NCBI GenBank assembly: GCA_964641965.1
Contig: CAZXLD010000029.1
Location: forward strand, 1 to 58,022
Origin: JAJDFU01 sp964641965
GTDB lineage: Bacteria; Bacteroidota; Bacteroidia; Chitinophagales; Saprospiraceae
Reading direction: 5' to 3'
DNA length: 58,022 nucleotides
Part shown: positions 9,482-17,676 of the stretch, piece after piece
How positions within the stretch are numbered: the stretch's first letter is position 1
How the letters are laid out: the number at the start of each line of letters is the position of its first letter
The notes under the pieces: generated by a model
The model's database searches: none
What the model was told of the DNA's origin: nothing
The model's input: only the letters and a program-made list of their open reading frames with translations
Position numbers and translations under genes: made by a program

Positions 9482-9976
9482 TTAAAAAAATTCCTCCAGA
9501 TCGTCTAATTCGATTTCCTCCAGCAATTCTTCCATTTGAGGATCTAGCGCTGGCGGAGCCTGAAGGTTCGTCATTGGTTGATCCAGTTCTTCTACTAAAA
9601 GAGCCAGTTCATAGTCTTCTACATGGGCATCCAAATACGCATTGGCCTCTTCGGTTGATACTTCAACTAAGGCAAACTGGTCCGCATCCACCCTCAGGTC
9701 GGGCTTGGAAAACCACCAGCCGGCTAAAATGAGCAGGAGGACAGAAGCAGCAATAGCAATCCAACGCGCTTGGTGATTCTTTAAAACGCCCAGGATAACA
9801 GGCCGTTCCGCAATATTTTTGCGCTCAATCTCCAAAGGTCCAATTGCTTTTTCTAGCATTTCCTGCTGCAATTGATCGAAATAGCCTTCCGGTACCTCGA
9901 AGCCTTCGTTTGCAGCACGAAGCTCGGAAAGCAAGGGTGAAAGCTCCTTCAACTCTTTTTTTGGATCGTCATTCAT
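9482..9976 (-). CDS. Probable membrane anti-sigma factor
   Basis: A protein of 164 residues with one membrane segment (WIAIAASVLLLILAGWWF, about 71-88) separating a cytoplasmic N-terminus from an acidic exported tail (ELLEEIELDDLEEFF). The N-terminus holds a FEVPEGYFDQLQ motif found in Bacteroidota proteins encoded after ECF sigma factors. It starts only 5 nt after the sigma gene. It lacks an obvious ZAS zinc motif. Anti-sigma function is inferred from operon position and topology. Confidence 0.72.
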   Translation of the reverse strand: MNDDPKKELKELSPLLSELRAANEGFEVPEGYFDQLQQEMLEKAIGPLEIERKNIAERPVILGVLKNHQARWIAIAASVLLLILAGWWFSKPDLRVDADQFALVEVSTEEANAYLDAHVEDYELALLVEELDQPMTNLQAPPALDPQMEELLEEIELDDLEEFF

Positions 9977-9981
9977 TATTC

Positions 9982-10536
9982 CTACTTCTGTGTAATCAAA
10001 CTTTCAATTTTCTTAACTGCGTGATGATACGAAGCCTTCAATGCCCCCTCTGAGGTGTCCAGCACCGCCGACATTTCCCTGTAACTCATTTCCTCGTAGT
10101 AGCGAAGCTGAAAAACAGTTCTTTGCTTTTCGGGCAATTGATGAATGGCTTTTTGAAGTAAAAGCTGAGTTTCATCTCCGTCAAAAAAGGGGTCTGCAGC
10201 CAATTTCTCACTCAGATTTAATCCCTCTTGTTCCATTGGCAGACTTTGCTTGCGCTTCCGCTGTTTCAAAAAACTAAGGGCTTCATTGGTGGCTACTCGA
10301 TAAAGCCAGGTATACAAACTGGATTTTCCTTCAAATCGATCAATGCTTCTAAACACTTTTAAAAAACAGTTTTGCAATACATCGTTGGCGTCCTCATGCT
10401 CAACCACCATCCGACGGACCTGAAAGTACAATCGCTCCTGATAGGTATTCATCAGCAGCCTATATCCTTTCTCCCTACTGCCAGGATTCCGGATCAGAAG
10501 TAATATTTCATCATCCTTGGTCGGCGTTTCAGTCAT
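9982..10536 (-). CDS. ECF-type RNA polymerase sigma factor
   Basis: Sigma-70 family factor with region 2 (YFQVRRMVVEHEDANDVLQNCFLKVF, read in parts, then YTWLYRVATNEAL) and region 4 (LPEKQRTVFQLRYYEEMSYREMS). Length of about 184 residues is typical of ECF factors. It heads a three-gene operon with a membrane protein and a periplasmic protein, the standard layout for an envelope-stress sigma / anti-sigma module. I chose ATG 10536 (MTETPTKDDE); ATG 10551 is also in frame. Confidence 0.92.
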   Translation of the reverse strand: MTETPTKDDEILLLIRNPGSREKGYRLLMNTYQERLYFQVRRMVVEHEDANDVLQNCFLKVFRSIDRFEGKSSLYTWLYRVATNEALSFLKQRKRKQSLPMEQEGLNLSEKLAADPFFDGDETQLLLQKAIHQLPEKQRTVFQLRYYEEMSYREMSAVLDTSEGALKASYHHAVKKIESLITQK

Positions 10537-10634
10537 GAATGTTAAGGCCACTGCTGGTTTTCCTATTGGGTAATTGGGTCTCCGGATTGTTGTTTAGACT
10601 ACTCTAATGAGAATTGGTTTAATGGACGGAGCAT

Positions 10635-11600
10635 TTATTCTTCTTCCTCTAAAATCGGGAAGTGGGCTCCGATTTTATCCAATTCCAGGATCGTTTCCCC
10701 AGCTCCCGTACGGTACATGGGTGCATATTTATGCCCCCAGATTATCTCCCTCCAGGTAAAGGAGCGGCTAGCGTGCACCTGCTGGGCATAAGTCTCATCA
10801 AATCCCTCAATCAGGACGAGGAATTCTGCATTGAGCCTTTCCAAATCTTTTGATCCCATCCCATATAAAGGACTAGACTCATCAATAGGATGCACTAAAG
10901 TCCAATTCAAAGGAAAGAGTACAATTTTACTCCGTTCCAATGGCATATTGGCAAACCGACGCGTAAATGCGCCTTTTCCATTGCTTTCCACCCAGGTCAT
11001 CGTGACAACTGCTGAAAGATCGATAATCTTTTTGTGATTCTTTCCGGCAATCCTGAACATAAAGGCACTGCCTCCCCGGTGCGGACTGATCAAAGCCTGC
11101 GGGCAAAACAGAATTTGTGCCTGCGGTTTGGAAAATCGAGCAAAAAAAAGCCCCGTCGCCAGCGCAAAAGCCATTAAGCCAACCATGGCATCCGCAGAGG
11201 CAATTAAGTTGGCGGCCAGCCCATCTGGACTAATCGCACCGTATCCTACTGTCGTAAAGGTTTGGACACTGAAAAAGAAAGCATGCGCAAAGTCCATCCA
11301 CCGCCCCCCGTCCGGGACACCGATCAGGTTTTCAATCCCAATGAGCATAAAACAAAGGGCAAAAACGGCATTAATCATACCATAAAACAGAATGATCACA
11401 AGAAAGAATAAGGGCCAGGAAAGATCCATGACCCATTGATATGGATTGATAGCTAACACCCCCGTACGTCGGATATTGAAAGAGCCATCCGGGTTAATAA
11501 GGCGGATATCAGATCGAGTGATCCAGTTCCCAAAGCCGAGGTCATCTTCTTTGGTGTTCTTATGTCTGCGAAAAGGATTCGCTAGATTGGTTATTTTCAT
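10635..11600 (-). CDS. Inward-rectifier potassium channel (Kir family)
   Basis: Two membrane segments (about residues 60-90 and 127-150) flank a pore loop with the selectivity filter TVGYG at 117-121. The cytoplasmic C-terminal half is the Kir immunoglobulin-like domain, with the family stretch LNWTLVHPIDESSPLYG. The N-terminus (DLGFGNWITRSDIRLINPDGS, in part) matches the slide-helix region of prokaryotic Kir channels. It should form a tetrameric K+ channel in the inner membrane. It is divergent from the Rieske oxygenase gene 45 bp away. Confidence 0.92.
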   Translation of the reverse strand: MKITNLANPFRRHKNTKEDDLGFGNWITRSDIRLINPDGSFNIRRTGVLAINPYQWVMDLSWPLFFLVIILFYGMINAVFALCFMLIGIENLIGVPDGGRWMDFAHAFFFSVQTFTTVGYGAISPDGLAANLIASADAMVGLMAFALATGLFFARFSKPQAQILFCPQALISPHRGGSAFMFRIAGKNHKKIIDLSAVVTMTWVESNGKGAFTRRFANMPLERSKIVLFPLNWTLVHPIDESSPLYGMGSKDLERLNAEFLVLIEGFDETYAQQVHASRSFTWREIIWGHKYAPMYRTGAGETILELDKIGAHFPILEEEE

Positions 11601-11645
11601 GATGCATGGATACCGACTCTTTCAAAAATATTAATCCTGACCTGC

Positions 11646-12737
11646 ATGGAAAAGTTGTTTGTGCATCCGGAAATCCGGGTGGCGAATACCCTACCTGGAC
11701 AATTTTATCACAACCTTACCCTATTCGAAGAAAGCAAGGAAAAGGTATTTGCTCCCAGTTGGCTTTATCTGGATGATACTTCTGGCCTGGATGCGCCTTA
11801 CGCGTTAAAGCCAGCAGTGTTCTTACCTGATGTATTGGATGAACCCCTTTTGCTTTCCCGAAATCAAAAGGGCGAATTGAATGTCTTATCCAACGTTTGC
11901 ACCCACCGAGGGAAAATTTTGGTCGAAGAACAAGGTATCCAACGCGTAATCAGTTGCGGTTACCACGGCCGGTGCTTCCATCATGACGGACAATTTAAAA
12001 GTATGCCCGGATTTGAAGGGGTCCAAGATTTTCCCGGTCCGGCAGATAACCTGGCAAAAATTCCATTTGAAACCTGTTGGAATTTAGTTTTTGCCTCAAT
12101 AAAGCCCAAGGTTCCTTTTCGCGAAGTGTATGCTCCAATGCTGGATCGTCTAGATTGGCTTCCACTGGACCGGATTCAGTTTTATCCGGAGGAAAGTCGA
12201 GATTTTGAATTTGATGCACACTGGGCCCTGTATGTGGAAAATTATTTGGAAGGGTTTCACATTCCATGGGTGCATCCGGCCTTAAACCAGGCTTTGGATG
12301 TCAAAAGTTATGCTTATGAAACTTTTCCATTTTGCAACCTACAATTGGGAATAGCTGATGAAAAGCAACCTTGTTTCCAACCACCCACTGGACACCAGGA
12401 TTTCGGCAAGCAGGTATATGCCTACTATTTCTGGGTATTTCCCAACCTGATGTTCAATGTTTATCCCTGGGGACTCTCCCTAAATATTGTGGAGCCTGTT
12501 CGTTTGAATCGGACCCGGGTTCGATTCAGGACCTATCTCTTTGAAGAGGCTACAGGTCAGGATCGTGAACTGAACCGAATTGAGAAAACCGAATTTGAGG
12601 ACGAGGCGGTGGTACAAAGTGTCCAATTAGGAACGCGATCAAGATATTATCGGCATGGCCGATTTTCACCCACAATGGAACCATGCGTGCACCATTTCCA
12701 CAGCTTGTTGGCTAGGTCTTTAAATGGGGATTTATAA
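11646..12737 (+). CDS. Rieske non-heme iron oxygenase, alpha subunit type
   Basis: Aromatic-ring-hydroxylating dioxygenase-type alpha subunit. The Rieske [2Fe-2S] site is CTHRG at residues 85-89 and CGYHG at 104-108. The mononuclear iron site is NYLEGFHIPWVHPAL, with H205 and H210, and a later acidic FEDEAVVQ region likely gives the third ligand. Soluble and cytoplasmic. No reductase, ferredoxin or beta subunit is adjacent, so the substrate is unknown; relatives demethylate or hydroxylate quaternary amines or aromatics. The 3' end overlaps the convergent CotH gene by 6 bp. Confidence 0.9.
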   Translation: MEKLFVHPEIRVANTLPGQFYHNLTLFEESKEKVFAPSWLYLDDTSGLDAPYALKPAVFLPDVLDEPLLLSRNQKGELNVLSNVCTHRGKILVEEQGIQRVISCGYHGRCFHHDGQFKSMPGFEGVQDFPGPADNLAKIPFETCWNLVFASIKPKVPFREVYAPMLDRLDWLPLDRIQFYPEESRDFEFDAHWALYVENYLEGFHIPWVHPALNQALDVKSYAYETFPFCNLQLGIADEKQPCFQPPTGHQDFGKQVYAYYFWVFPNLMFNVYPWGLSLNIVEPVRLNRTRVRFRTYLFEEATGQDRELNRIEKTEFEDEAVVQSVQLGTRSRYYRHGRFSPTMEPCVHHFHSLLARSLNGDL

Positions 12738-15068
12738 TCGCTCCAGCGTACGCAGCCGCAAAATGATAACGCAAAAAATCAAGGTGACGATAGCCACGCC
12801 TACTCGAAGCCAGGCATGCTGACGAGCAACCAATCTGCTTTCCAGATAATATGGATTAGCGTAGCCTGGAGTACCCCCTCCAAGCATAATTTGCCAGTTT
12901 TCTTGGTCGGAATTATCCAGATAAGGAAGCAGCAGGCTCAACGAAAAAATAGAATCCGAAGGAATCAACTGATAAGCTACACTATCAATGCCTGCCCGAA
13001 ATTCATTGTAAAGTGCCAGATGCTCTTTCCTTTTGTTGATCCCAAAATTCAACCCTCCGATAACCCGAAAGGCCTGCGGGTAGTTCTGACGCATGCTTAC
13101 AGAGTCTTCGCAAACGACTAGATAGTCTTTTGGCGGAACGCTCACCTTGGGAAAAGTAAATTGATGATTTCCATCGGAAAGGGTCCATCCCTCCAGACTT
13201 ACCCGACGGTTGGTACTGTTATAAATTTCTATCCAATCACCTCCTTTCCGGTTAGGGTTATTAGGGCCAACTTCATTGATTACCAATTTCCCATCAAGGG
13301 GATGCTTATAGGGCTCAAACACAGCCTTATAGATGGGACTACCTGGGCCAGGCTGAATCACGATCTTATCCGGACTATTCTTTTTACCCAGGTGCTCCCA
13401 GTGAGAAAAACGATAACCAAACTGGGGTTGGGCAGCGAGTGTGACTGGAATATCTGGAAAGTATAATCCTTCAAATCTACCGGTTGCCAAGGCCAGGTGA
13501 CTATTCAATTTGATTTTTCCTCCTTCTCCTGTTATTAGAGTAAGCGCTTCCGGCTCACTCAAGCCAAATTTCTCACGTAAAAATCTGCGTACCCTGTTGG
13601 GTCGCTGAATACCAAATTTTTGCATTCGACGGATATGCATTTCCCAGAATTCAGGGGATAGGTCCCACTTTTGATGGTGCCGACCAATTTCCGGGCGGAT
13701 CACCGCAACCATATCCTGCAACTGTTGCACCACATGTTCCTCCTTGAAACTGGTGTTAAGGTGATCACAAAACCGGTTAATAAAACGATGCCGGAATGCA
13801 TCATTTTCCAAAAGTTTACGTAATAGAAAGGTACTCCATGGTGGATTTGGCCAGTCAGGACCTGCTGGATCCGTATGAAATGCTAAACTATTAAATGCAA
13901 CCGCATTCGGATCATGCAATCCGAACCCCATGTCTGTATCATAGATTATCCAGCGCCATCGTCCCCCTTGACGCCGTGGACGCCAAAATCGAATATTACC
14001 GCCAGCATCTCGATTGTCAAAATAGATCTGAGCCACCTGAAGGTCAATAAAGTTATCTACCTCCATTTGTTCCTTGACCCAGGAATAATGCTCCGGACTA
14101 CCCATATCTTGTTCAAGCAGAAACCGACGTAACCTTTGATAATGATATCGATTGCCCGCTTTCAGGGTCATATGGTGTTCCAGATAATCTATACTGTCTG
14201 AATCTACCTCGGCGTGTTCCTCTAGGAAAAATTTGTTGATCTTCTCCCGGATATTGTACAACCCCCAATATTGACCATTAATATATACCTGAGCAGGCCG
14301 ATAATCCTGTTTTTCAATATCCCAACCATCCAGTAGACTGGTAAAAAAAGCATCCCTGATATGGGATTTACCCCAATCACTGCCCGAGTTTCTCAACACC
14401 AGGTATTTAAATTTTCGGGGACCGTCTTGACCAAATATCGGGTACCGAATTTTTTTCTGCCCATACCGGTCACGGGCCACCAATGTGAGCGACTTTTGGG
14501 GAAATATCCGGCTCATGCCCCCAAAAAGGCGCATACCTAAAGGGCTACTGTACACAGACTCCCCATGCTCATCAAAGATTTCAGTATGAACGTACATTTC
14601 TCTCCTGCTCCAGAAGTTGGCACCAGGCTGCCGCAAAATTGAATCGTTGGCTCCCGGCCCCTTATTAAAGAGGCCTTTGTCCGGATCAAAAAGAATCCAA
14701 GCAGGGATCGAAATACAAACCGTGGGAAGGCTTGTTGCAGGTTCATTGATCAGATAGGTGTGCCCAATAGGTTTACTGCTATAATTTCCTTGGAAGGCAA
14801 TAGCACGCAGGGGTGTAGTCTTAACTAGATGGATAGGTCCGCTGTAAACAGGACTACTTTTGGTGGGTCGGGAACCATTGACCGTGTAGTGAATTGTAAC
14901 CCCAGGGCTACTCACCAGTTCGACGTATAATTCTGATTCGTAGTATCCGCCATCCAAGGAAGCAGAGAGCACAATGGGGAGATGTTCATCGCCTTGGGAC
15001 CAAAGGGCACCCCATCCTGTAAGAAACAGTAGAGGCACTAAACCGAAAATAGTGTTTCTGTGACCCAT
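12732..15068 (-). CDS. CotH-kinase protein with chitobiase-type and lamin-tail domains
   Basis: Exported multidomain protein. After a signal peptide (FLTGWGALWSQG) comes a chitobiase/hexosaminidase C-terminal-type domain (IHYTVNGSRPTKSSPVYSGP), then a CotH region (RNSGSDWGKSHIRDAFFTSL, YINGQYWGLYNIREKIN, IIYDTDMGFGL), then a lamin-tail domain (LVINEVGPNNPNRKGGDWIE), and a final membrane helix ending LRTLERL. CotH proteins are atypical kinases in spores and appear widely in Bacteroidota surface proteins. The long frame opens at 15191, but ATG 15068 begins the signal peptide and avoids overlap with the divergent acyltransferase gene. Confidence 0.88.
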   Translation of the reverse strand: MGHRNTIFGLVPLLFLTGWGALWSQGDEHLPIVLSASLDGGYYESELYVELVSSPGVTIHYTVNGSRPTKSSPVYSGPIHLVKTTPLRAIAFQGNYSSKPIGHTYLINEPATSLPTVCISIPAWILFDPDKGLFNKGPGANDSILRQPGANFWSRREMYVHTEIFDEHGESVYSSPLGMRLFGGMSRIFPQKSLTLVARDRYGQKKIRYPIFGQDGPRKFKYLVLRNSGSDWGKSHIRDAFFTSLLDGWDIEKQDYRPAQVYINGQYWGLYNIREKINKFFLEEHAEVDSDSIDYLEHHMTLKAGNRYHYQRLRRFLLEQDMGSPEHYSWVKEQMEVDNFIDLQVAQIYFDNRDAGGNIRFWRPRRQGGRWRWIIYDTDMGFGLHDPNAVAFNSLAFHTDPAGPDWPNPPWSTFLLRKLLENDAFRHRFINRFCDHLNTSFKEEHVVQQLQDMVAVIRPEIGRHHQKWDLSPEFWEMHIRRMQKFGIQRPNRVRRFLREKFGLSEPEALTLITGEGGKIKLNSHLALATGRFEGLYFPDIPVTLAAQPQFGYRFSHWEHLGKKNSPDKIVIQPGPGSPIYKAVFEPYKHPLDGKLVINEVGPNNPNRKGGDWIEIYNSTNRRVSLEGWTLSDGNHQFTFPKVSVPPKDYLVVCEDSVSMRQNYPQAFRVIGGLNFGINKRKEHLALYNEFRAGIDSVAYQLIPSDSIFSLSLLLPYLDNSDQENWQIMLGGGTPGYANPYYLESRLVARQHAWLRVGVAIVTLIFCVIILRLRTLERL

Positions 15069-15176
15069 TACTATAGTTGCAACCTTCAAAATAGGATAAA
15101 ATGCCCTATGAACCAATAACTTCCCTATGAATTGAGGGTTTTCCTGTTTCTTTATCAAAAGAAAAGCAGGAAGACC

Positions 15177-15728
15177 ATGTCTTTTAAACAATCATTTTGC
15201 CGCAGGGCCTTTAAATGGATGGGTTGGAAAATGGGAAATAAACCACCTGAAGACCTCAAGAAATTCATTTTTGTAGTGGCTCCACACACTTCCAATTGGG
15301 ATTTTATGGTGGGCATTACGGTTCGATGTATCATGAATAAACCTTATAAGTTTTTAGCGAAGGATTCCTTATTCAAACCACCTTATGGATGGATTTTCTC
15401 CAAAATGGGAGGCTATCCGGTGGATCGCACGAAGAGTACCAATTTTGTGGAGGCAGTCATACAAACCCTTAATGCAACGGATGAATTGATTTTTGCTATA
15501 ACACCCGAGGGCACGCGCGGGAAAGTGGATCGTTGGCGAACAGGCTTTTATTACATTGCCAATGGAGCAAGGGTACCCTTGGTACTTACACGGATGGATT
15601 GGGGTAATCGGATCATTTCATTTAGTGAACCCTTTTATACATCTGGCGACATTCAGGCTGACTTACCCCAGATTTTGGACTTCTTTAAGGGTTCTAGAGG
15701 AAAACATCCCGAGAAAGGACTGGTTTAG
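15177..15728 (+). CDS. Lysophospholipid acyltransferase (PlsC-like)
   Basis: Small acyltransferase of about 183 residues. The catalytic H(X4)D motif appears as HTSNWDF, and the glycerol-phosphate-binding motif as TPEGTRGKVDRW. It should transfer acyl groups to a lysophospholipid or related glycerol-phosphate at the membrane face. I chose ATG 15177; the longer frame from 15132 would add residues without similarity to the family. Divergent from the CotH gene. Confidence 0.87.
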   Translation: MSFKQSFCRRAFKWMGWKMGNKPPEDLKKFIFVVAPHTSNWDFMVGITVRCIMNKPYKFLAKDSLFKPPYGWIFSKMGGYPVDRTKSTNFVEAVIQTLNATDELIFAITPEGTRGKVDRWRTGFYYIANGARVPLVLTRMDWGNRIISFSEPFYTSGDIQADLPQILDFFKGSRGKHPEKGLV

Positions 15729-15779
15729 CTGGAGAAAAAGCAGCTAATTGCTTTCTTTATTCACTTTCAATGTAAACCC

Positions 15780-16619
15780 ATGCTCAAAAGACTTCTACCC
15801 GTTTTTATTGCCGCGGCAGCAATTTCTCAAATCTCCTTTTCCGGAGGCCTTAATTCCGATGCCACAGGTGGGCCTGCATCCGGAGGTCAATTCTGCGGAA
15901 ATCCGGCTTGCCATGGCGGAGCGCCAGGCAGTTTTGACCCTTCCCTATCCATCGAAATTTTAGATGGTGAAGAGGCTATTACAGACTATGCCCCAGGTAC
16001 TACCTACAGACTGCGAGTAACTATTGAGGCTGGCAGCGGTACACCCGCCGGTTATGGATTTCAGGCAGTAGCGCTCCAGGCAGATACCATTGTAGGGGCT
16101 GGGTCGTTCTCCAATCCTGGAGATGATGTACGTACGAGGGATATAGGTGATAGATCATATGTCACCCATTCTACCAGAAGCTCGACAAATACCTTTGAGG
16201 CCGACTGGACGGCCCCTGAAGCCGGATTTGGAGACGTGGAATTTTGGGTAGCCGGCAATGCGGTCAATGGAAATGGCTCGAACAGTGGAGATAATCCAGT
16301 GCGAAATGAATCCGCATTTGTGTTGTCAGAAGGCCAAGCCACCCAAGTCAGGGAAATTGCTTCGATTACATCCTTATCCGTATTCCCTAATCCTGTTTTC
16401 GATCAGCCGATTCAACTTAACTTAACTGCCAAGCAGCGCGATCGTTTGACCTTGCGTGTTTTAGCTCCCGACGGAAGAATTGTAAAGGAGGAAAGATGGG
16501 AGATTCTGGAAGGGAAAAACAATCGGACGCTCTCGTTCCAGTCCTTACCTGCCGGATTGTATGTGATTCAATTATTGAATGGTAAAGGCGTGACTAGTCG
16601 CCAGGTTTTCAAGCATTAA
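15780..16619 (+). CDS. Secreted choice-of-anchor V protein with type IX sorting domain
   Basis: Signal peptide followed by a choice-of-anchor V/Reeler-like domain (NSDATGGPASGGQFC, then CGNPACHGG) and a beta-rich segment to about residue 190. The last 80 residues form a type IX secretion C-terminal domain (SLSVFPNPVFDQPIQL, GLYVIQLLNGKG). It is therefore probably carried by T9SS across the outer membrane. CGNPACH is a CX4CH arrangement rather than the CXXCH heme motif, so covalent heme is not claimed. Function unknown. Confidence 0.85.
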   Translation: MLKRLLPVFIAAAAISQISFSGGLNSDATGGPASGGQFCGNPACHGGAPGSFDPSLSIEILDGEEAITDYAPGTTYRLRVTIEAGSGTPAGYGFQAVALQADTIVGAGSFSNPGDDVRTRDIGDRSYVTHSTRSSTNTFEADWTAPEAGFGDVEFWVAGNAVNGNGSNSGDNPVRNESAFVLSEGQATQVREIASITSLSVFPNPVFDQPIQLNLTAKQRDRLTLRVLAPDGRIVKEERWEILEGKNNRTLSFQSLPAGLYVIQLLNGKGVTSRQVFKH

Positions 16620-17596
16620 TGATTTATTAAAGCAGGTCGCTGGGTGATTTCGTGATAGCAAATTACACCCGCACCAAAATAATGGGCTACCATGCTGCGG
16701 CGGGTAGTCCCTTCTTTTTTGATCGGAGAACCACCATGCAATAAATTGGCATGCCAGATTAAAACATCCCCTGGATCAGCCAGGAAAATTTCAGGTTTCA
16801 GGTCCAAATTATCCAGCTTTGCAGCAATGTACTTCTCATACTGTTTATTACTCTGGGCACCAATCATCCACCTGGTATTCCCACTGTCGTAGTCCCGTGT
16901 CGATAGGTAAGGTAGCCTGTGACTTCCGGGATAATAAGTAACGGGGCCATTTTCAACGGTCACCGGCTCCAGAGCAATCCAGGCCGCAATCAAATAGCCC
17001 CTCGGGGCTGTGCTCATATGGATAGCATCTGAATGGATAGCCTGTTCGCTTCCGTATATAAAGTTCAAGGATTGAAAAGGGATTACCTGCCGTCCTAGTA
17101 GAACAGTAAGAATGCTTAGGAGCTTTTCATCCGTATACAGGTCTAATATCTCGGTTGAAAACTCATGGGCATTTGATACCTTTCGACCGGTATAATTAAA
17201 GTCTACAATTTTTTGAGTGAGCAAGCGATCTATTGCCTTGTTGGCCTGCTGAACCTGGGCGGTAGAGAAGAAGTTACGCAAGATCAAATAACCCTTTTCT
17301 GGAAATTCCAGTAGGGCAGGCTTCCAACGTGCTTCAATGGCGGGCCAGTTGGCATGAGCCTGAAACGAACGTGGAGCGTCTTCCTGATCGGCTAATGGGG
17401 ACGGAATGGGAAAAGGCCCTTCTAATTCGTGACTTCCAATGGGTAAATAAATACTCTTCTTCAAGCCAAAATCCTTATACAACTGTCGGTTGTGCTTGAG
17501 TTGTTGGGCATTCATTAGATTGTTAAGCACATAGACCAGTTTGAGACGCCGGAGCCAACCGGTATATTTCTCAAATCGTTTTCCCAAGGATATCAT
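16616..17596 (-). CDS. Phytanoyl-CoA dioxygenase family protein
   Basis: Fe(II)/2-oxoglutarate-dependent oxygenase of the PhyH family. The iron-binding HxD is in AIHSDAIHMST, the distal His is in LLHGGSPIKKEG, and the nearby Arg of TTRRSMVAHY likely binds 2-oxoglutarate. Cytosolic; the substrate cannot be inferred. I chose ATG 17596 over 17626. Its 3' end overlaps the convergent T9SS-cargo gene by 4 bp. Confidence 0.87.
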   Translation of the reverse strand: MISLGKRFEKYTGWLRRLKLVYVLNNLMNAQQLKHNRQLYKDFGLKKSIYLPIGSHELEGPFPIPSPLADQEDAPRSFQAHANWPAIEARWKPALLEFPEKGYLILRNFFSTAQVQQANKAIDRLLTQKIVDFNYTGRKVSNAHEFSTEILDLYTDEKLLSILTVLLGRQVIPFQSLNFIYGSEQAIHSDAIHMSTAPRGYLIAAWIALEPVTVENGPVTYYPGSHRLPYLSTRDYDSGNTRWMIGAQSNKQYEKYIAAKLDNLDLKPEIFLADPGDVLIWHANLLHGGSPIKKEGTTRRSMVAHYFGAGVICYHEITQRPALINH

Positions 17597-17676
17597 ACAA
17601 TAGATGCCTTTGTTTGTCTGTATCAACTCTTTCCAAAAGTCGTAATTTTATTCGATCTGAAATTCCCTGATTCCAT

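Noticed and set aside
12995..13466. Small ORFs opposite the CotH gene
   Set aside because: No start context or family pattern; the CotH frame is continuous and well supported.
15888..15925. CX4CH in the T9SS cargo as a heme-binding site
   Set aside because: Not the CXXCH motif; no other cytochrome features, so heme binding is not claimed.
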